Shown: positions 1-5,970 of the stretch, one piece after another
Numbering within the stretch: the stretch's first letter is position 1
Layout of the letters: each line of letters begins with the position of its first letter
From: Sva-07 sp031398325
GTDB taxonomy: Bacteria; Actinomycetota; Acidimicrobiia; Acidimicrobiales; Ilumatobacteraceae
Length of the DNA: 17,790 bases
Direction: 5' to 3'
Assembly: GCA_031398325.1 (NCBI GenBank)
Contig: JANNNB010000173.1
Span: 1 to 17,790 of the forward strand
The notes under the pieces: generated by a model
Told to the model about the DNA's origin: nothing
Seen by the model: the letters and a program-made list of their open reading frames with translations, nothing else
The model's database searches: none
Made by a program: the position numbers and the translations under genes

Positions 1-142
1 GAATCGGACATGACAAGCCTCCAAACGTGAATCGGATCAGAAGCTCATCCACGCGACACCGATCGCGCCGTGCCGTCAACGGCCAGACGCACATAGCGCC
101 AGCGAGCCGCTTGCGCCGGCCGCACATACCGGGCACTCGGCA

Positions 143-307
143 CTACCCGTTGGAGGATGGCACGACGCGCAAGCCCGCATCCGAGACCGACGTCAGGATG
201 CGGTCTGCGAGCAGCGCGCAGCCATCACCTTGGACGCCCCGGGCCCACACGGCCCTCTCGATGGCTGCTCGGGCAGTGTCGCGAACGTCAGCATCGTCAA
301 TTGTCAC
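143..307 (-). CDS. possible small hypothetical protein (54 aa)
   Basis: Not a recognised family. A GTG at 305-307 opens a 54-residue frame on the minus strand, beginning VTIDDADVRDTARAA and ending with TAG at 143-145. The predicted protein has a helical, Ala/Arg-rich first half (ARAAIERAVWARG) and a second segment (ALLADRILTSVSDAGLRVV). This overall shape resembles short actinobacterial and phage-associated hypothetical proteins of the 'D(I/V)...ARAA(I/L)...ALxxAGxRVV' kind; that likeness is an impression. Codon third positions are GC-rich, as in real genes here. Against it: the only Shine-Dalgarno-like GAGGG abuts the GTG with no spacer, the frame stays open further upstream without a clear start, and no partner gene is present. 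It is divergent from the acetyltransferase to the right. It may be a remnant. Confidence 0.3.
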   Translation of the reverse strand: MTIDDADVRDTARAAIERAVWARGVQGDGCALLADRILTSVSDAGLRVVPSSNG

Positions 308-491
308 CCCTCGATCGTGCCACGCCCGCGTGGAGCAGATCTGCCGCTCTGCTCGAAGGGGCAGGAGTACAGGTGTCGAGGTCAAGCCGGTTGGGGTCGG
401 ATGGTGCGTTGGCGTCGCGGGCCAGACGGGTTCTGGCTCGGACTTCGCAACTGCGTTGCATATCGATGATCCACTAGTGAAGTCTTCGTCG
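308..491. other. non-coding gap with small inverted repeats upstream of the acetyltransferase gene
   Basis: I see no convincing gene here on either strand. Reading frames that cross it are rich in Arg/Ser and look like artefacts. Two short perfect hairpins occur close together: CCAGA/TCTGG (422-426 and 432-436, loop 5) and GCAAC/GTTGC (447-451 and 455-459, loop 3). They are followed by the 8-bp palindrome CACTAGTG at 472-479. They lie 13 to 79 bases before the likely start of the acetyltransferase gene and could be operator or leader elements. Short repeats like these also arise by chance. Confidence 0.3.
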
Positions 492-500
492 GTGAACGAC

Positions 501-1007
501 ATGCACTCGGCAACGATTCGCAACGCAGCGCTGGGCGACCTCGCCGCAATCAAGTTGATCGCTGTCGACGCCGAGATGTTCAAGGTCGATGAAGTCGGCT
601 TCTTCGACGAGATGCTCGCCGGATTCGTCGAGGGTTCGATGGAGGGCCACGAGTGGTTGGTGGCCGAGAACGATGTTGGCGCGGTTGTTGCGGCAGCCAA
701 CTTTGCGCCCGAACCGTTCGCGGATCGCATGTGGAATCTCTACTTCATTGCAGTGTCACCGGCCGCACAAGGTCACGGTCTGGGCTCGTCGCTCGTTCAC
801 CACGTCGAACATGACCTCCAGTCCCGAGGTGACGAGATCGCTCGTGTATTGGTCGTCGAGACGTCGTCGACCGACCAGTACTCGCGCACCCGCAATTTCT
901 ACCGCAGACTGGGCTATGCCGAGGAGGCGCGCATTCGACAGTTCTACGGACCGGACGACGACAAGATCGTGTTCTGGAAGTCGCTCGCAGAAACTCCTGT
1001 CAGCTGA
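501..1007 (+). CDS. GNAT family N-acetyltransferase
   Basis: A 168-residue GCN5-related acetyltransferase that would transfer an acetyl group from acetyl-CoA to a primary amine; the substrate cannot be told. The fold is clear: N-terminal strand MHSATIRNAALGDLAAI, central strand around residues 79-86 (NLYFIAVS), then the acetyl-CoA pyrophosphate loop Q90-G-H-G-L-G95. It is followed by a helix (SSLVHHVEHDL) and the C-terminal 'TRNFYRRLGYAEEARIRQFY' region (residues 130-149), where the conserved Tyr sits. The frame stays open far upstream to position 27, but that stretch has no family resemblance, so I start at ATG 501; GTG 492 is an in-frame alternative. No clear ribosome binding site. It stands alone, with a 100-base gap to the next gene on the same strand. 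Confidence 0.85.
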   Translation: MHSATIRNAALGDLAAIKLIAVDAEMFKVDEVGFFDEMLAGFVEGSMEGHEWLVAENDVGAVVAAANFAPEPFADRMWNLYFIAVSPAAQGHGLGSSLVHHVEHDLQSRGDEIARVLVVETSSTDQYSRTRNFYRRLGYAEEARIRQFYGPDDDKIVFWKSLAETPVS

Positions 1008-1100
1008 CTGAGAGTTCTGCTGCGGCTCGCACCGAACTGCGCTCGGTACTCCAATCCGCGTCCGCTTCGGACACGCTCGAGTACCACTTTGACAGCCGTC

Positions 1101-1106
1101 TACGGT
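1101..1106 (+). promoter_or_regulatory. putative -10 element for a leaderless DUF1349 mRNA
   Basis: TACGGT fits the actinobacterial -10 pattern TANNNT. It is followed by exactly seven bases and then GTG 1114, the spacing expected when transcription starts on the first base of the start codon. There is no Shine-Dalgarno sequence before either candidate start. A perfect TTGACA at 1089-1094 is only six bases upstream of the -10 and so cannot be its -35. Confidence 0.4.
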
Positions 1107-1113
1107 GTCGTAC

Positions 1114-1716
1114 GTGCACAGCCGCATCCCATGGAACGAAGGAGAGTGGTTCAACACTCCCTCAGATGTCGCCTTAGACGGGGACGCGTTGATCGTCACG
1201 GCAGCGGAAGGATCTGACCTGTGGCGCACGACGGCGTACGGGTTCGTGCACGACAACGCACACGCACTTCTGCGCCCGTTCCGAGAAGGATCAGCGGTCG
1301 AGGTGTCCTTTGTGCTCGATTTCGAAGCGCAGTTCGATCAAGCTGGCATCCTCGTGCGCGAGGACGAGCTCCACTGGCTGAAGGCCGGGATGGAAATCTG
1401 CGAGGAGGTGGCTCAAGTCGGCGCTGTGGTGACTCGCGGTATGTCGGACTGGTCGCTTGCACCCGTTCCCGAATGGCACGGCGGGATCGTGACGGTCCGC
1501 GTCAGTTGGACCGGTGATGCGCTCACGGTACGCGCCCGATCGGGTGCGTCAGCATGGCGATTGGTGCGTGTCTCACCATGGATGCCGTCATCGTCGACCG
1601 TGATGGCCGGTGCGTATCTGGCAGCTCCAACACGCGCCGGGCTTCGCGTGCGGTTCACCGAATGGTCGGCTGGCCCGGCGGATGCCAAGCTGCACTCCGA
1701 TTCGTCAGTTCAGTGA
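1114..1716 (+). CDS. DUF1349 domain-containing protein
   Basis: A 200-residue single-domain protein of the DUF1349 family, which has a concanavalin-A/lectin-like beta-sandwich fold; no reaction is established, and annotations calling it a 'regulator of enolase' are weakly supported. The family pattern runs throughout: an opening RIPWNEGEWFNTPSDV, the block GSDLWRTTAYGFVHDNAHALL, the strand AVEVSFVLDFEAQFDQAGILVR, the central AVVTRGMSDWSLAPVPEW, and near the end APTRAGLRVRFTEWSAGPAD. It has no signal peptide or membrane segment, so it is probably cytoplasmic. I prefer GTG 1114 over the in-frame GTG 1105 because a -10-like TACGGT ends seven bases before it and because family members usually begin just before RIPWNEGEW. 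It looks monocistronic, with a hairpin 12 bases after the stop. Confidence 0.85.
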   Translation: MHSRIPWNEGEWFNTPSDVALDGDALIVTAAEGSDLWRTTAYGFVHDNAHALLRPFREGSAVEVSFVLDFEAQFDQAGILVREDELHWLKAGMEICEEVAQVGAVVTRGMSDWSLAPVPEWHGGIVTVRVSWTGDALTVRARSGASAWRLVRVSPWMPSSSTVMAGAYLAAPTRAGLRVRFTEWSAGPADAKLHSDSSVQ

Positions 1717-1728
1717 ACACGCATGGTC

Positions 1729-1754
1729 GCATGTCGCAACCGACGTCGACATGC
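1729..1754 (+). terminator. hairpin downstream of the DUF1349 gene
   Basis: Perfect 8-bp inverted repeat GCATGTCG (1729-1736) and CGACATGC (1747-1754), separated by ten bases and starting 12 bases after the stop codon at 1714-1716. It is followed by CCCAACC and not by a T tract, so it would be one of the U-less hairpins seen at actinobacterial gene ends, or simply an mRNA 3'-stabilising stem. Confidence 0.4.
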
Positions 1755-1824
1755 CCCAACCGATCGGCAATCCCCATCGCCTCGTGGCCGTTCGCGGTGC
1801 GGTTGCCGTGGCCCCTCCACGCCG

Positions 1825-1837
1825 TCAGGTGACCTGA
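1825..1837. promoter_or_regulatory. 13-bp palindrome, possible operator before the HNH endonuclease gene
   Basis: TCAGGT-G-ACCTGA is a perfect inverted repeat with a one-base centre. It lies about 36 bases upstream of the candidate -10 (1873-1878) of the DUF222/HNH gene, inside a 200-base gap with no credible gene. The position suits a repressor or activator site. It does not match the actinobacterial SOS box pattern GAAC-N4-GTTC. Confidence 0.3.
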
Positions 1838-1872
1838 ACGGTCAACACATCATCTCTGATACACCCCCTCTC

Positions 1873-1878
1873 TACGAT
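1873..1878 (+). promoter_or_regulatory. putative -10 element of the HNH endonuclease gene
   Basis: TACGAT fits TANNNT and is the best -10 candidate in the gap before the DUF222/HNH gene. It would give a leader of about 40 bases containing the G5 ribosome-binding stretch at 1915-1919. No clear -35 is visible. Confidence 0.3.
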
Positions 1879-1923
1879 GGTGATTAGGAACACTGTCCGC
1901 CGAGCTTGCGAATTGGGGGTGTG

Positions 1924-3135
1924 ATGCGAGTCGATCGCAACGATGTGGTGTCGTCTACCACCCGGACGCTGCGGCGGGTGCGGGCAGAGCAGCTCGACCT
2001 CGTCCACACCGCTGTAGCCACCGGCAGATGGTCATCGGGTCGGTTCCGGTCGCCGATGTCGTGGTTGGTCGGCGCCACCGGGGAGTCTGCTGGTCAGTGT
2101 CGGGTGACCTTGATGTTGGCGGAACGAATCCAGCGGATGGTGTTGGTGAAGGCGGCGTTCGCGACGGGCGAGTTGGCCGAGTCGGCGTTGCGCCAGTTGG
2201 CCGAAACCTGGTGTGAGCAGGTCGCCGATGCGTTCGTGCGCGACGAGGCCCTGTTGTTGCGGTGGGCGCAGCGGTTGTCGTTCGATGATCTGCGGGTGAC
2301 GTTGGCGACGTGGCGGATGCATGTCGACCCGGATCGTGAGGAGCGCACCGCCCAGGAGCGGTTCGAGTCACGCAAGCTGCACCTGTCGGAACTACTCGAC
2401 GGGATGGGCCAACTCGACGGAGTGTTGGATCCCGAGGGGTTCAAGCTCGTGCAGGAAGCGATCCGTGACCTGTCGACGAAGTGCGCTGACGACGATCGCC
2501 GCATCGAGCAACGGCGCGCCGACGCCCTGGTGACGTTGGCTCGGTTCTATCTCACCAACGGCAAGCCCGCGGATGCCGCAGCGGACCGTGGAAACAAATT
2601 GGCCAAGCCGAGCAAGCGTCGCCGGCCGAAGGTGATCGGAGCGATCCCGTTCGACGATCTCTTGTCAGGCGACGGTGCGGGCACCATCGACACCGGCTCG
2701 GGGCGCATCGTCGTGAGTCCGGAGGCGATCCGCCGGCTGGCCTGCGACGCCGGGTTCCACCGGCTCGTGTTCGCCGCTGACGGCACGATCCTGGACTTCG
2801 GGCGCCAGACCCGGACGATCTCTGACCCCTTGTTCGAGGTGCTCGCCGCCCGCGACCATGGCTGTCGCGTCAAGGAGTGTCCGGCACCCCCAGGAGCTTG
2901 CGACGGACACCACGCCGACCATTGGGCCGATCTGGGAGAGACGGAACCGGACAACCTGGTGTTGCTGTGTTGGTTCCATCACCATCTCGTGCACGAGCAG
3001 CACTGGAGTATCAAGCCCCTCGGGGCCGGGCACTTCCTCTTGATCGATCCGCACGGTGGCGAACACGAGATGCGCCCACCCATGATCGCTGGCGCCCTGC
3101 CCCAACTCCTCCCCGAATTCTCCCCCGCCGCCTGA
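1924..3135 (+). CDS. DUF222 / HNH endonuclease domain protein (13E12-repeat type)
   Basis: A 403-residue protein with the two-part structure of actinobacterial DUF222-HNH proteins. Residues about 10-290 form the helical DUF222 region (RAEQLDLVHTAVATGRW... FESRKLHLSELLDGMGQLDGVLDPEGFKLVQEAI), with a basic linker (KPSKRRRPK). The C-terminal HNH nuclease spans about 300-360: C314 and C319, then C-D-G-H329-H330-A-D-H333-W, then DNLVLLC349WFHHHLVHE. The His pair, the Asn and the final His give the beta-beta-alpha-metal site, and the cysteines probably hold a structural zinc. These proteins are often multicopy in actinobacterial genomes; their role is unknown. G5 at 1915-1919 lies four bases before ATG 1924, which I chose over GTG 1921 (too close) and TTG 1906. 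It appears to be transcribed alone. Confidence 0.85.
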   Translation: MRVDRNDVVSSTTRTLRRVRAEQLDLVHTAVATGRWSSGRFRSPMSWLVGATGESAGQCRVTLMLAERIQRMVLVKAAFATGELAESALRQLAETWCEQVADAFVRDEALLLRWAQRLSFDDLRVTLATWRMHVDPDREERTAQERFESRKLHLSELLDGMGQLDGVLDPEGFKLVQEAIRDLSTKCADDDRRIEQRRADALVTLARFYLTNGKPADAAADRGNKLAKPSKRRRPKVIGAIPFDDLLSGDGAGTIDTGSGRIVVSPEAIRRLACDAGFHRLVFAADGTILDFGRQTRTISDPLFEVLAARDHGCRVKECPAPPGACDGHHADHWADLGETEPDNLVLLCWFHHHLVHEQHWSIKPLGAGHFLLIDPHGGEHEMRPPMIAGALPQLLPEFSPAA

Positions 3136-3252
3136 GATGCAGTTCGACGTCATGCTGCCCTGCGACCAACCGACCACCGCCACCGTCGCGGCGCGGACAC
3201 ACGAGTGAACGAGGCCCGACCCGGCGGCGTGTGCGAGCCTGTGGGCGTGACG

Positions 3253-3483
3253 ATGTATCGAGTCCGAGTGGAAGCCCCGACTGCTGGCGCGTTGCAGGTG
3301 GTGACGGCGCTCGCCGATGCCAGCGGCGTCGACCTCGTGTCGTCGGGGCACCCGTCGAAGCTCACCGACGACACAGTCGAACTGATCGTCGAGGTCGACG
3401 GCTCGCGCGCTGCCGTGGAGTCGGCGATCGATGCCATCAGGGACGAACTCGTCGACGGCGCCTCGATCTCGCTCGACGACTGA
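3253..3483 (+). CDS. small ACT-like hypothetical protein (76 aa)
   Basis: Not assigned to a named family. The 76-residue product reads as a compact beta-alpha-beta-beta-alpha-beta unit: strand YRVRVEAP, helix GALQVVTALADAS, strand GVDLVSSGHPSKL, strand DTVELIVEVDGS, helix RAAVESAIDAIRDELV, strand ASISLDD. This is the topology of ACT and other ferredoxin-like regulatory domains. If ACT-like, it could bind a small ligand or dimerise, but no ligand residues can be named. Both ATG 3253 and GTG 3247 (two codons earlier) are possible starts, and neither has a strong ribosome binding site. The frame extends upstream to 3205 without extra conserved features. It sits in a 370-base interval between the HNH gene and psuG and is convergent with psuG, 26 bases from its end. 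Confidence 0.6.
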   Translation: MYRVRVEAPTAGALQVVTALADASGVDLVSSGHPSKLTDDTVELIVEVDGSRAAVESAIDAIRDELVDGASISLDD

Positions 3484-3509
3484 CGCAGCCAGCAGCCGCG
3501 CCGCGTCGT

Positions 3510-4409
3510 TCAGCCGGCGATCGCGACAGCAACCTCGGCGGCGACCGTGGCGTTGTTCTCGGCGAGCGCCAGGTTGGCGGGGATGCTGCGGCCGTCGGTG
3601 GCCTCGGCGATGCGGCCGAGCACGAACGGAGTGATCCGGGCGCCGGTGATCCCAGCGGCGTCGCAGTCGGCGAGGGCGTCGTCCAACACGGCGTCGAGCT
3701 GTTCGGCATCCAGCTCGTCGACTTCCGGAATCGGTACGGCCAGCAGCACCCCGGACGCCGAGCGGGTGAGTGCGCCGAACACCGCCGCAACCTCAGCGGC
3801 GGAGTCGACACGGTGCGGGATCGGCAGACCGGACGAGCGGGTGTAGAAGGCGGGGAACCAGTCGTGCTGCCAGCCGAGCACCGGCACGCCGACCGTTTCG
3901 AGATACTCGAGCGACCGCGGCAGATCGAGGAACGCCTTGGCGCCGGCCGACACGGTGACGACGGCGTGATGAGCGAGTGCGTCGAGGTCGGCGGAGATGT
4001 CACCGGTCAACTCGGATCCGCGATGGACACCACCGATCCCACCCGTGGCGAACACCGACACACCCGCTGCTGCTGCGATGGCCACCGATGCGGACACAGT
4101 GGAGGCGCCGACGTCCCATCGCTGCGCGACGGCCACGGGGATGTCACGTTCGGCCATCTTGCGGGCCGGCCCGAGGATCCGCTCATGCTCCGCGTCGGAC
4201 AACCCGACCCGGACTGCGCCGTCCATCACCGCCGTGACCGCCGGGATCGCCCCACCGGCCCTGATGGCCGCGCCGCAACGCTCGAGGGCATCCCGGTTGA
4301 ATGGCGACGGGAGGCCCAGGTGCGAGAAGATCGTCGATTCGAGCGCGACCACCGGCCGGCCGTCGGCGAGAGCGGAGGAAACCTCGTCGGAACAGATGGG
4401 ATGCAGCAC
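3510..4409 (-). CDS. psuG: pseudouridine-5'-phosphate glycosidase PsuG
   Basis: Cleaves pseudouridine 5'-phosphate to uracil and ribose 5-phosphate by breaking the C-C glycosidic bond; a cytoplasmic, Mn-dependent, normally trimeric enzyme. The 299 residues match the family over the whole length: VALESTIFSHLGLP with catalytic E24, the Lys that forms the covalent sugar adduct in SAGAK158-AFLDLPRSLEYLET, the metal/phosphate segment FATGGIGGVHRG...DISADLD (H129, D137), K84, and the C-terminal ANLALAENNATVAAEVA with the conserved Asn pair (285-286). The start is GTG 4407-4409, with no good ribosome binding site. The gene lies 48-56 bases downstream of the RumA-like methyltransferase on the same strand and is probably cotranscribed with it. 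The usual partner PsuK (a PfkB-family pseudouridine kinase) is not in the window, so the source of substrate is not explained locally. Confidence 0.95.
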   Translation of the reverse strand: MLHPICSDEVSSALADGRPVVALESTIFSHLGLPSPFNRDALERCGAAIRAGGAIPAVTAVMDGAVRVGLSDAEHERILGPARKMAERDIPVAVAQRWDVGASTVSASVAIAAAAGVSVFATGGIGGVHRGSELTGDISADLDALAHHAVVTVSAGAKAFLDLPRSLEYLETVGVPVLGWQHDWFPAFYTRSSGLPIPHRVDSAAEVAAVFGALTRSASGVLLAVPIPEVDELDAEQLDAVLDDALADCDAAGITGARITPFVLGRIAEATDGRSIPANLALAENNATVAAEVAVAIAG

Positions 4410-4457
4410 CCGAGAAGTGTGCCAGCGGGCCGGGCCGCATCGTGGGTATCGGACGGG

Positions 4458-5666
4458 TCAGGTCGCGACGAACCGCGTGACGGTCTCGACGTGGGTGGTG
4501 TTCGGGAACAGGTCGAGGACCTCGACCGACTCCGCGCAGTACCCGCTCGCGGCCAACAGCGTCACGTCGCGAGCGAGCGACACCGGGTCGCAGCTCACGA
4601 GCACCAGAAGAGACGGCGCCGGCGCCACGAGCGCTGCGACGCCCGGCTTGCCGAGCCCCGATCGGGCGGGGTCTGCCACCACCACGTCGACCGCCCGGCC
4701 CGCTCGCGCCTTCCATCGGGCGACCTCCGCCTTGGTGACGGTGGCGGACTCCGCCCCCCCGTCGCGTCCGGCGAGATTTTGCGTCGCGTCGAAGCAGGCC
4801 GATTTCGACGACTCCACGACCGTGACGTGGCCGGCTCCGGCCATCGTCGTGACGGCAAACAGCCCGACGCCGCCGTACGCATCCACGGCATGGCCGGCGG
4901 TCGCGAGTTCCGGAGCCGCCCGCTTGACCGCATCGACGAGCAGTTCGGCCCCTTGGGCGCCCGACTGGAAGAAGGACCCGGCCGACACACGCAGGTCGTG
5001 TCCGGCGATCCGCTCCACGAGCCACCCGCGCTCGCCGATGTGGACGCTGCTCGGCAGCCCGCGGACGCCTCGCTTGAACTCCTTGGGCCAGATGGCCGTG
5101 ATCGCACCGGTGGCCACACTGGTGCGCAAGGTGATCTCGGCACCAGGATCGAGCTCGATCTGGCGGAGCAGGCGCGAGAGTGACGATTCGGCGATCGGGC
5201 AGCTGTTGATCGGCACGATCTGATCGCTGCGCTCCTCGCGGTAGCCCAGCGTGCCGTTCGGGCCGCCCACGACCCTGATCGTCGTCCGGTAACCGAACGG
5301 ATCGACCGCTCCGCCGACCGTCACGATCTCCTCGACCCTGGCTTCGTCGATCCGGCCGACACGTCGCAGCGATTCGCGAACGATGCCGGCCTTCGCCGTC
5401 AGTTGAGCCGCAGGCTCGAGATGCATCCACCCGCAACCACCGCAACCGGCCAGGCGATGCAGACAGACCGGCACCACTCGATCGTCCGACGCCTCGATGA
5501 CCGCATGCACCCGGCCGAACGAGAAGTCCTTCTTGGCCTCCACGACGTCGACCTCCACCAGCTCGCCCGGCAGCGCACCGGTGACGAACACGACCCGACC
5601 GTCGTCATCGCGGCCCATGGCGTCTCCGCCGGCGACGAGTCGGTCGGTCCGCACGGTCAGTTGCAT
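4458..5666 (-). CDS. TRAM-domain class I SAM-dependent RNA methyltransferase (TrmA/RumA family)
   Basis: Expected to make 5-methyluridine in rRNA or tRNA using S-adenosylmethionine. The 402-residue protein starts with a TRAM beta-barrel (about 1-58: RLVAGGDAMGRDDDGRVVFV...PGELVEVDVVEAKK). It is followed by the 4Fe-4S set C68-x6-C75-x2-C78 and C156, and then a Rossmann methyltransferase with motif I DAYGGVGLFAV (about 262-272), the FFQSG motif (QSG about 234-236) and ADPARSGL. The catalytic nucleophile is C359 in SCDPVSLARD, and the general base is E394 in TTHVETV. These are the hallmarks of RlmD/TrmA enzymes; which base is modified cannot be told. I prefer ATG 5664-5666 over the adjacent GTG at 5667-5669 because a -10-like TACGCT ends six bases before it. 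It is divergent from the small SPOR-like gene and followed by psuG. Confidence 0.9.
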   Translation of the reverse strand: MQLTVRTDRLVAGGDAMGRDDDGRVVFVTGALPGELVEVDVVEAKKDFSFGRVHAVIEASDDRVVPVCLHRLAGCGGCGWMHLEPAAQLTAKAGIVRESLRRVGRIDEARVEEIVTVGGAVDPFGYRTTIRVVGGPNGTLGYREERSDQIVPINSCPIAESSLSRLLRQIELDPGAEITLRTSVATGAITAIWPKEFKRGVRGLPSSVHIGERGWLVERIAGHDLRVSAGSFFQSGAQGAELLVDAVKRAAPELATAGHAVDAYGGVGLFAVTTMAGAGHVTVVESSKSACFDATQNLAGRDGGAESATVTKAEVARWKARAGRAVDVVVADPARSGLGKPGVAALVAPAPSLLVLVSCDPVSLARDVTLLAASGYCAESVEVLDLFPNTTHVETVTRFVAT

Positions 5667-5672
5667 CACCGC

Positions 5673-5678
5673 AGCGTA
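5673..5678 (-). promoter_or_regulatory. putative -10 element for a leaderless methyltransferase-psuG mRNA
   Basis: On the minus strand TACGCT fits TANNNT and is followed by six bases and then ATG at 5664-5666. No Shine-Dalgarno sequence precedes that ATG. It lies within the 60-base divergent gap shared with the gene at 5727. Confidence 0.4.
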
Positions 5679-5726
5679 TGGCAGTGCGTGGCCCGACGGG
5701 TCCGACCGGGGTGACAGAGTGGGAAC

Positions 5727-5921
5727 ATGAGCAGCGAGCAGTGGTACTTCGACCTCGACCGGAAGGTGGCCGTCCCGGCTGCCGAACGTGGCCCCGGAGA
5801 CAACATGCTTGGCCCCTACCCGTCACGCGCCGACGCGGAGAACTGGAAGGCGACCGTCGAGCAGCGCAACGAGGCGTGGGACGAAGCGGACGAGCAAGAC
5901 GATGACGCGGACGGAAAGTAG
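5727..5921 (+). CDS. small SPOR-like hypothetical protein (64 aa)
   Basis: A 64-residue protein of a type widespread in actinobacteria, often labelled 'SPOR domain-containing' or, wrongly, 'methionine aminopeptidase'. It opens with a tryptophan/tyrosine strand (SSEQWYFDLDRKVAVP) and has a middle GDNMLGPYPSRADAENW. The LGPYPSRxxAE element is the one that recalls SPOR peptidoglycan-binding repeats. It then has a helix KATVEQRNEAWDEADE and ends in a very acidic tail (DEQDDDADGK). It has no signal peptide or membrane segment, so binding to septal peptidoglycan is not supported and the function is unknown. The start is ATG 5727, with a weak GTGGGA just upstream. It is divergent from the RNA methyltransferase and 49 bases ahead of rpe. 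Confidence 0.75.
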   Translation: MSSEQWYFDLDRKVAVPAAERGPGDNMLGPYPSRADAENWKATVEQRNEAWDEADEQDDDADGK

Positions 5922-5955
5922 GTCCAGCACAAGCGGCACGATCGCCTCCGGCGAG

Positions 5956-5961
5956 TAGGTT
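5956..5961 (+). promoter_or_regulatory. putative -10 element before rpe
   Basis: TAGGTT fits TANNNT and ends nine bases before ATG 5971, giving a predicted leader of zero to three bases. It sits in the loop of a 5-bp inverted repeat CCGGC (5948-5952) / GCCGG (5962-5966). No convincing Shine-Dalgarno sequence precedes rpe. Confidence 0.3.
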
Positions 5962-5970
5962 GCCGGATCG

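Noticed and set aside
467..477. GATCCACTAGT resembling a cloning-vector polylinker
   Set aside because: Only about 11 bases match and the flanks do not resemble any polylinker I recall. Chance is enough.
27..500. 158-residue N-terminal extension of the acetyltransferase
   Set aside because: The extension is Arg/Ser-rich and unlike any GNAT, and a normal-length GNAT starts at 501.
999..1008. Palindrome GTCAGCTGAC at the end of the acetyltransferase gene as a terminator
   Set aside because: It has no loop and no T tract, and it overlaps the stop codon. A 10-bp palindrome is easily due to chance.
1089..1094. Perfect TTGACA as a -35 box
   Set aside because: It is six bases from the likely -10 (1101-1106); a -10 at 16-17 bases (TACGTG) would put the start inside the gene.
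1924..3135. DUF222-HNH gene as an insertion sequence or homing element
   Set aside because: No terminal inverted repeats, target duplication, intron or intein boundaries, or integrase are visible around it.
2877..5183. Very long plus-strand open frame (768 codons) antisense to psuG and the RNA methyltransferase
   Set aside because: It is Arg/Gly/Asp-rich, lacks any domain, and lies opposite two clearly conserved minus-strand enzymes. Such frames are common shadows in high-GC DNA.
4183..5445. 420-codon minus-strand frame overlapping the methyltransferase and psuG
   Set aside because: It is out of frame with both real genes, has an extreme Arg/Gly composition and no recognisable motifs.
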